Shown piece by piece: positions 59,041 through 64,000 of a DNA stretch of 64,000 nt (the first letter of the stretch is position 1; every line of letters begins with the position of its first letter). The stretch is taken from positions 6,510,001-6,574,000 of the forward strand of contig OY997589.1 in the NCBI GenBank assembly GCA_963921825.1, written 5' to 3'. The notes under the pieces were generated by a model, which saw nothing but the letters and a program-made list of their open reading frames with translations, was not told where the DNA came from and searched no databases. Made by a program: the position numbers and the translations under genes. The DNA is from Erodium maritimum. Its lineage: Eukaryota; Streptophyta; Magnoliopsida; Geraniales; Geraniaceae.

Positions 59041-61138
59041 TACACTGAGAGAGTATGACGGTGTAGAGTGTCGATGATGAGGATGGTTTAACCATTACCC
59101 CGATGTTGTGTGGTCCGGAAAGGCGTACGACTGAGGTATGTGCCGGTCCGGTATGCGTGAGGCCCTGATTCTATGTGACAGGAAGACGTCCGACTGAGGG
59201 ATTTCTGGTCTGGGATGTTACCCCGATTCTACGTGACGGGAAGATGTCGGGACCGATGCTTCGTGTTCCGGTACGATATAAATGGGACGGGCCGCGATAG
59301 CCGGAGATGTTGGGATTGGTTGTACTGAGTTTTGTATTGTTCTGCTGTGTGTGTTGTGCGTGCTGTTTGGCTTTATGCGGTGTATTATTTGTGATTTTGA
59401 TCTTACGATGGTGATTAGTGGTTGATACTTGTTCCATGGGCGTTGTTGATAGCTATGCTTTGCTAGTATGCCCTAATTGGACGGTTACTCGTGGTATTGA
59501 ACTGATGTTCATAACCTTAACTACTTTTCCTACTGAGTGAAAGCTCACCCCTTACCTTGTTGTGTTTCAGGTTTTGAGCGGGATTTGTACTAGCTGGATG
59601 CTCGATGCTTGGGAGCTAACGAGGGTCATAGGCTATCTTGTCTAGGGACGTATTGTGTTTTTGAATTAAACTTTAACTCTGGATTTGTGTGTTGTTGACT
59701 CTTTTACCGGTTTATGGTTACAATTTATTATTACTTTAAACTTTATTTCCTTTAAAACTGCTTTATTTATTATTCCTTTAAGTTCACGTCTCGAGTCCGG
59801 TCAAAACCGGATTTGGGGCGTGACAATGAGTCCTTGGAGTTCTCCTCTTTGAACATGTCGAAGTATTGCTTCTTGTTGGCCATGAGTTGCAGCTTCAATT
59901 CGAGCGCAGTGTAGATCGCTTGATGGGCCTCCACAACATTGAAGACAATCTCCTTTGTCTATAAGACTTTCCCTTTCTCTTTGGGCCTTGCAGCTTTGGC
60001 AACCTTCTGCTTCAAAGGACGGCGGTACTCCTAACTTTGGCTCATCCCCGCGGTGTACTCACTGCCATCCCCAGGTGTGTCTTCTAGACTACACTTGCTC
60101 GATTCACTAGATGGTTGAAAAGACGACATCAATGCCATATGTTGTTCAAGCTCCTCTGTGTCAGATACGACAAAGTTCTTTGTCGTCCACTTCTGCTGGT
60201 TTCTAACGAGTTTCCACCAATGTTTCGACACAAAGGCGTGCATTTCCCTCTTCAAATGCATTTTCATGGCCAACGCCATAACTTGGTCATCAGACCGGTC
60301 ACTTCTATGATCCTTGTCAAGCCGTTCGTAGTACCCTCGGAACTTCGTCACCCGAGGGTTCACGGTTTGTCAGTGGTTCTTTCACTGCTTCTCAGTTCGG
60401 AACAGATCATCTGGTACACGCATGTCGGCGACTTCTCTCCCGATGGTGTCCCAATACTTCATGTTCATCTTCGAATTCCCGTGAATTGAACCATAGGAAT
60501 TGACCATCCAAGCGCGAACATGACGTCGTCCTCCTCGACACTCCATAGTCTTCGCGATTTTTTTGGTTGCTACTCGCTCTCTTTAGTTTTCCATCCTTCC
60601 GCCCCTCCAGGTACACGGGGGTTCGACACCACGGAGATGTCTCCGATATTCATGGGATTTTCTTGACTTATCAGTGCAAAGTTTTGGCTCGGGAGGAATT
60701 GTTCTTGGGTTTTTAGGACGAACTCGTCATTTGTCTGGCTCATCAAATCACCCTAATAGTACTCCATTGCGAACGAAAAAAAATGAGGGTAGAGAAAGAA
60801 TAAAGTAGTATTTTGAGAAAAATTGTGTTGGTGTGTAAAAAGGAAATGGGGTATGTTGTTTTATAGAGAAGGAAGGGGAAAATAGCCTCTGCCGGTGCTA
60901 CCACGTGTCGCCAGCAGAGAGAGAGCCAACGACCAACAGTGGAACCAAGGCGGTCAACGATGACCGTTGACTGTCAACGGTTCCAAACGCCAGCGCTGAG
61001 TGCTAACGGTTACTTCACCGGTTGTTCAAACCGCCGTCAACGAAACGCCGGTTCACTCTCTACAAAACGTCAACGAATCGTCGACATTTTCTCTCCGTCA
61101 ACGACGAAACGCCGACACATCGACTGACGTTGGAGATA

Positions 61139-61588
61139 CTCTTATGCCATATAGTTTGGAAGAATGGATCAAACATCTGAGCCATACACCATTGGTCGGG
61201 ATTGATGCTAGAACTTTGTCTTCTATGAATTTCCTGATTTTTTTCATGCGGTTTAGTAAACTATAAATAGATTTTTGGGTGTTTGTAACAAAGGCCCACA
61301 AAATTTAAAGACAAGATCCATGTTCTGAGATTTAAACATCTATATTTAAGTATGTTTTCGGTCTCTACTATCAGAGTAACTAAATTCAAATGATCTGAGA
61401 CAAAGATGAGTAGTATAAGCGACTGTGATAACAAGATTATGAGTAACCAACATCCCATAATATATAAGATACAAATCTAACTCAGACTATTTATATGTAT
61501 AGCTTCAAGTAAGAAACACAATACGAGTCCCTCCATATATCCAAATCCCATCTATTTATTGTTATGGAGGGATTTAGGATGGTCAAAG
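61139..61588. other. 3' flank of CPS-like gene
   Basis: AT-rich DNA between the Harbinger end and the last CPS-like exon. No other gene was recognised. Confidence 0.45.
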
Positions 61589-63670
61589 TCAACCAACTTT
61601 TTCGAAGAGGACTTTGGTAGCATGGACGTCGATGATAGTACTAGGGAAGTATGTTGCGTAGTAATAACTCTTTGCCACCGCCAGAAATATGTTCTTGACC
61701 TGTGGATCCATATAGTTGAAAGAGTTGTCAAGTACTAACTGTACTAGTTGCTGCATCTCTGACTCTATTTCTGGTGTTGTCTTACAAGCTTTAATTGTGT
61801 CGACATTGTCCTTCACATCATGTACCTGTAATAATTATTGAGTCGGAAATGAATGTTTCTGTTCTAGTGTAAGCAACTCATCATGACACACACAAAACCA
61901 TACATAGCGTTTGTTTTGTCATCACATATGTTACTATACCTTGTCCTTCTGGTAAAGACGAAGCTTATGGCAAACGGAGACGGTGAGACGCGAAAGAGAG
62001 TGATAGTGAGGATGAGAGAAGATTTCTTGTGAAGGTGATTGAAGGCACGAACTAGAAGTGAGGATTATGGTACGTACGAGTAGCTCTGCTTCCATTCCAT
62101 GGCTTTCTCCTTCCCCTTGCCATTTTCCTAGCCAGTCTTTCCACTGTTTTTTTTAACATTATTAGTCTTACATTCTACATGATGATCTGTTAGATAAACT
62201 TGATATAAATGAAGACCCAAAATTGAGGATACTCACGGCATCAAGTAAATGATCTTGGTCGTGTGCGTTCAGCGACAGATGATCTAGAGTTTCAAGCAAC
62301 ATCCTCACCAGCTCTTTCCCTACCTCGGACGTATCACATACCCTGTATATACGCATGAACAGTTCAAAATGATAGTTGAAGACTTAATTATGGTTTTATG
62401 TTCTAAGATGCATCTTCACAGATAAGATAGTGGGATTTGAACCCATGTCCGTGAGATACTTCGATTAGATATCTGATTGGGGAAAACCATGGTTCCTAAT
62501 CTATTTTGAGCTTTGTTTTCACGATCCTAACCTGAGTTTACCTTTCGTTGCATTTCTCAACTATGACCTTTACATTTTTTGCGTCGACTATCGTTTGTCG
62601 TTAAAATGAACAGGGACGTTAGTTTTGGACGGGAAAAGACCGAAATTCCCTCAACAAAAGTCAATAACCTGAAGTTGGGCTTGACCCTTTTTTACACTTC
62701 TCAACTATGACATTTCTATTTTTTTGCACGAAATAACATTTTTTGTTGAGGCCATTTTGGACTTTTGCCATCCAAAACTAACGTCCCTGTCAATTTTGAC
62801 GACAAATGATAGTCCGTGCAAAAAAATGTAAAGGTCATAGTTGTGAAATGCAACAAAAGGTAAACCTAAGTTTAGATCGCGAAAATAAAGCTCAAAGTAG
62901 GTTAGGTTAGTAACCATGGTTACCCCTAACTGATTAGGGAATCAACTCAACTAAAAGATCGAATTGATAGGTAAAAACTAAATCACAATTTTATATGTTA
63001 ACAGAGATTACTATGATTATGCGTCTACCTTCCATTTACGAGGCCAAAGTTGAGGTCTATGTTAACTAAGTCGAGGAACTGAGAAACAAAGGCCTCTTTG
63101 CGATCACTTGAAGTTGATTTCACCTGGTCGGAGTAAGCGGATATGGTCTCCAGCAAGAGAGCAGTCTTAGCCCATGCAACTCTCTCTTTCGACCTTTCGG
63201 GTTCGAAAATGCTGGCTGCGACCACAAAATAGGCTCGCAGAAGGGTCTCTTTGCTAAGCCCTAAATCACCAAGTTTAAATTCTCCATACCACCTGTAAAT
63301 ATATATGGTAATGTCATACATCGATATATCAATATCCATTAAGAAAGACAGTTCATGATGACTTACTTCTCGATAGCGGTCCCTTCACAGTTATGCAGTG
63401 CTTGGCAATTGTTATAGTCTTGCTTGGCAACTTCCAAATAAGTGTTATTGTTAACGTAAGGTAATCTGCAGAGATCAATAAAAGTAACTAAGTGTTGAAG
63501 TACAACGTTATAAGATTGAGAAGCCAATGTTGGTGATGTTTGAGAAATACAAACCTGTAAAGGACCTTGGCAATCCATACGTCATCTTCTCCACCGTACT
63601 GTTCTAGGTAATATCTCGTTTCCACTCTTGGTAGACTTGCGTACCACGGAACATCTAATGCATACTCCAC
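61589..63670 (-). CDS. CPS: Copalyl diphosphate synthase-like class II diterpene cyclase, 3' part
   Basis: Plastid class II diterpene cyclase turning geranylgeranyl diphosphate into a copalyl diphosphate; ent-CPS starts gibberellin synthesis. Six exons are visible: 63555-63670, 63367-63465, 63029-63292, 62237-62342, 61940-62143 and 61589-61825, all with GT-AG borders and matching phases. The 5' exons, with the DXDD motif, lie beyond the window. Visible motifs are EYALDVPWYASLPRVETRYY and LEQYGGEDDVWIAKVLYR, then LPYVNNNTYLEVAKQDYNNC, ASIFEPERSKERVAWAK, WKDWLGKWQGEGESHGMEAE and the end FLAVAKSYYYATYFP, then ATKVLFEKVG. The stretch QALHNCEGTAIEKWYGEF differs from the LEWD-x-QKWY form of gibberellin CPS as I recall it. 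It could be the gibberellin enzyme or a specialised-metabolism paralog. Intron 3 holds a MITE. Confidence 0.9.
62478..62926. mobile_element. Foldback MULE-type MITE in CPS intron 3
   Basis: A 449-bp element with inverted arms. The left end is GGGGAAAACCATGGTTCCTA; the right end, read on the minus strand, is GGGGTAACCATGGTTACTAA. The 9-bp flanks are TATCTGATT and TAACTGATT, with one mismatch. The arms share GAGCTTT, TTTACCTTT and TTTCTCAACT with the MITE at 46669-47001, so they are one family. The middle differs. Confidence 0.82.
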
Positions 63671-64000
63671 CTATAATGTAAGTAAATAAAGCGGTGGTAA
63701 CATACATAGTTATAGTTTTTTTTGGTTACTCTATGTCCTAACGTCTAATTTTCAGAAATTGTTAAATCCTAACCCTATAAATAAAACTGAAATTGCCATG
63801 GAGTAACGGTCAAACATCTTTATACACAAAATGATTCTAATTTTAAACGGACGTTAACTTGACCATGTGAAAAGTCGAGTTTTGTGAAGACCGCTTCGGT
63901 AAAAAGTTTTAATTCATTTATTTTTTTTTGTTCATTTGGAGCGTCGAGGTTAAAAATCGATTTAATTTTCGTTGGAAGTTTTTAAAATAAAATAAATATC
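63671..64000. other. CPS intron, window end
   Basis: Intron upstream of the first visible CPS exon. I see no further exon before the window ends. Confidence 0.6.

Larger units (their letters stand above)
50187..59825 (+). mobile_element. Outer solo LTR, Gypsy-type fossil, hosting two insertions
   Basis: Starts TGTAAAGACCGCTCC (50187) and ends GGGGCGTGACA (59825), with near-matching 5-bp flanks (ATGGG and ATGAG). Its own sequence is in three pieces (50187-51009, 54124-54947 and 59046-59825), about 2.4 kb in all. Between them sit two other long-LTR fossils with their duplications. It belongs to the same broad family as the LTR at 23353-26397, read in the opposite direction. As host of the other two, it is the oldest of the stack. 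It lies within a Harbinger ORF1 remnant. Confidence 0.75.
49850..61138 (-). mobile_element. Harbinger ORF1-type element, interrupted by nested LTR fossils
   Basis: A minus-strand Harbinger ORF1 remnant. It begins near a right-hand terminal repeat at about 61120-61137 (complement GAGTATCTCCAACGTCAG, followed by TTA), similar to GAGCATCTCCAATGG of the element at 17036. The gene starts near 60743 (MSQTNDEFVLKTQEQFLPSQ), with a SANT-like RRLWSVEEDDVMFALGW near 60540, then KFRGYYERLDKDH and HWWKLVRNQQKWTTKNFV (60031-60363). Several stops and frame changes occur. At 59826 it is interrupted by the LTR block, and it seems to go on below 50186 (DPQQLEAHYATREMLCHMIQ). The left terminal repeat was not found. 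Confidence 0.6.

Noticed and set aside
62420-62445. TGGGATTTGAACCCATG, like a tRNA T arm on the minus strand
   Set aside because: The upstream sequence does not fold into acceptor, D and anticodon arms; at most a tRNA-derived scrap.

Overview
The window is nuclear DNA of a flowering plant, almost certainly a eudicot. Host genes have short GT-AG introns. The intergenic space is AT-rich and packed with LINE, PIF/Harbinger, MULE, CACTA and LTR-element debris. The host proteins resemble eudicot families: GnTII, FLA2-type arabinogalactan protein, SNE F-box protein and copalyl diphosphate synthase. I cannot name the species.

Layout. 0-2.1 kb: LINE remnants. 2.7-4.0 kb (-): GnTII, an N-glycan enzyme of the Golgi. 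5-9 kb: retroposons and a 188-bp solo LTR. 10.5-11.4 kb: a 5'-truncated LINE. 11.8-12.3 kb (+): small acidic membrane protein. 14.1-16.8 kb: LINE ORF1 pieces. 17.0-19.0 kb: PIF/Harbinger copy with only a transposase. 19.6-21.1 kb (+): two-exon FLA2-like protein. 22.6-27.3 kb: LINE ORF1 split by a 3-kb solo LTR. 27.5-29.0 kb (-): NSP5-like kelch protein, two exons. 29.6-32.6 kb: two abutting LINE pieces. 34.8-36.6 kb: possible LTR remnant and a retroposon. 38.4-40.6 kb: Harbinger copy with only the SANT-type ORF1. 41.3-41.8 kb (+): SNE. 42.5-43.9 kb (-): secreted X8 (CBM43) protein, three exons. 45.1-45.5 kb: CACTA terminus. 46.1-49.1 kb (-): GH28 polygalacturonase-like gene, three exons. 50.2-59.8 kb: nested stack of three long-LTR fossils inside a Harbinger ORF1 remnant that resumes at 59.8-61.1 kb. 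61.6-63.7 kb (-): 3' half of a class II diterpene cyclase (CPS) that runs off the window.

There is no operon-like logic. Two loose themes are visible. One is the cell wall and cell surface: FLA2-like, X8 and GH28 proteins. The other is gibberellin: SNE in signalling and a CPS-like cyclase in synthesis, about 20 kb apart. The most unusual points are the GH28 gene with an Ala/Gly/Pro-rich spacer and a changed RIK motif, the separation of the two Harbinger genes onto different elements, foldback MULE-type MITEs in introns of two genes, the nested long solo LTRs, and a retroposon family without reverse transcriptase. I saw no CRISPR array, rRNA gene or convincing tRNA gene. I did not find a clearly new biological system.
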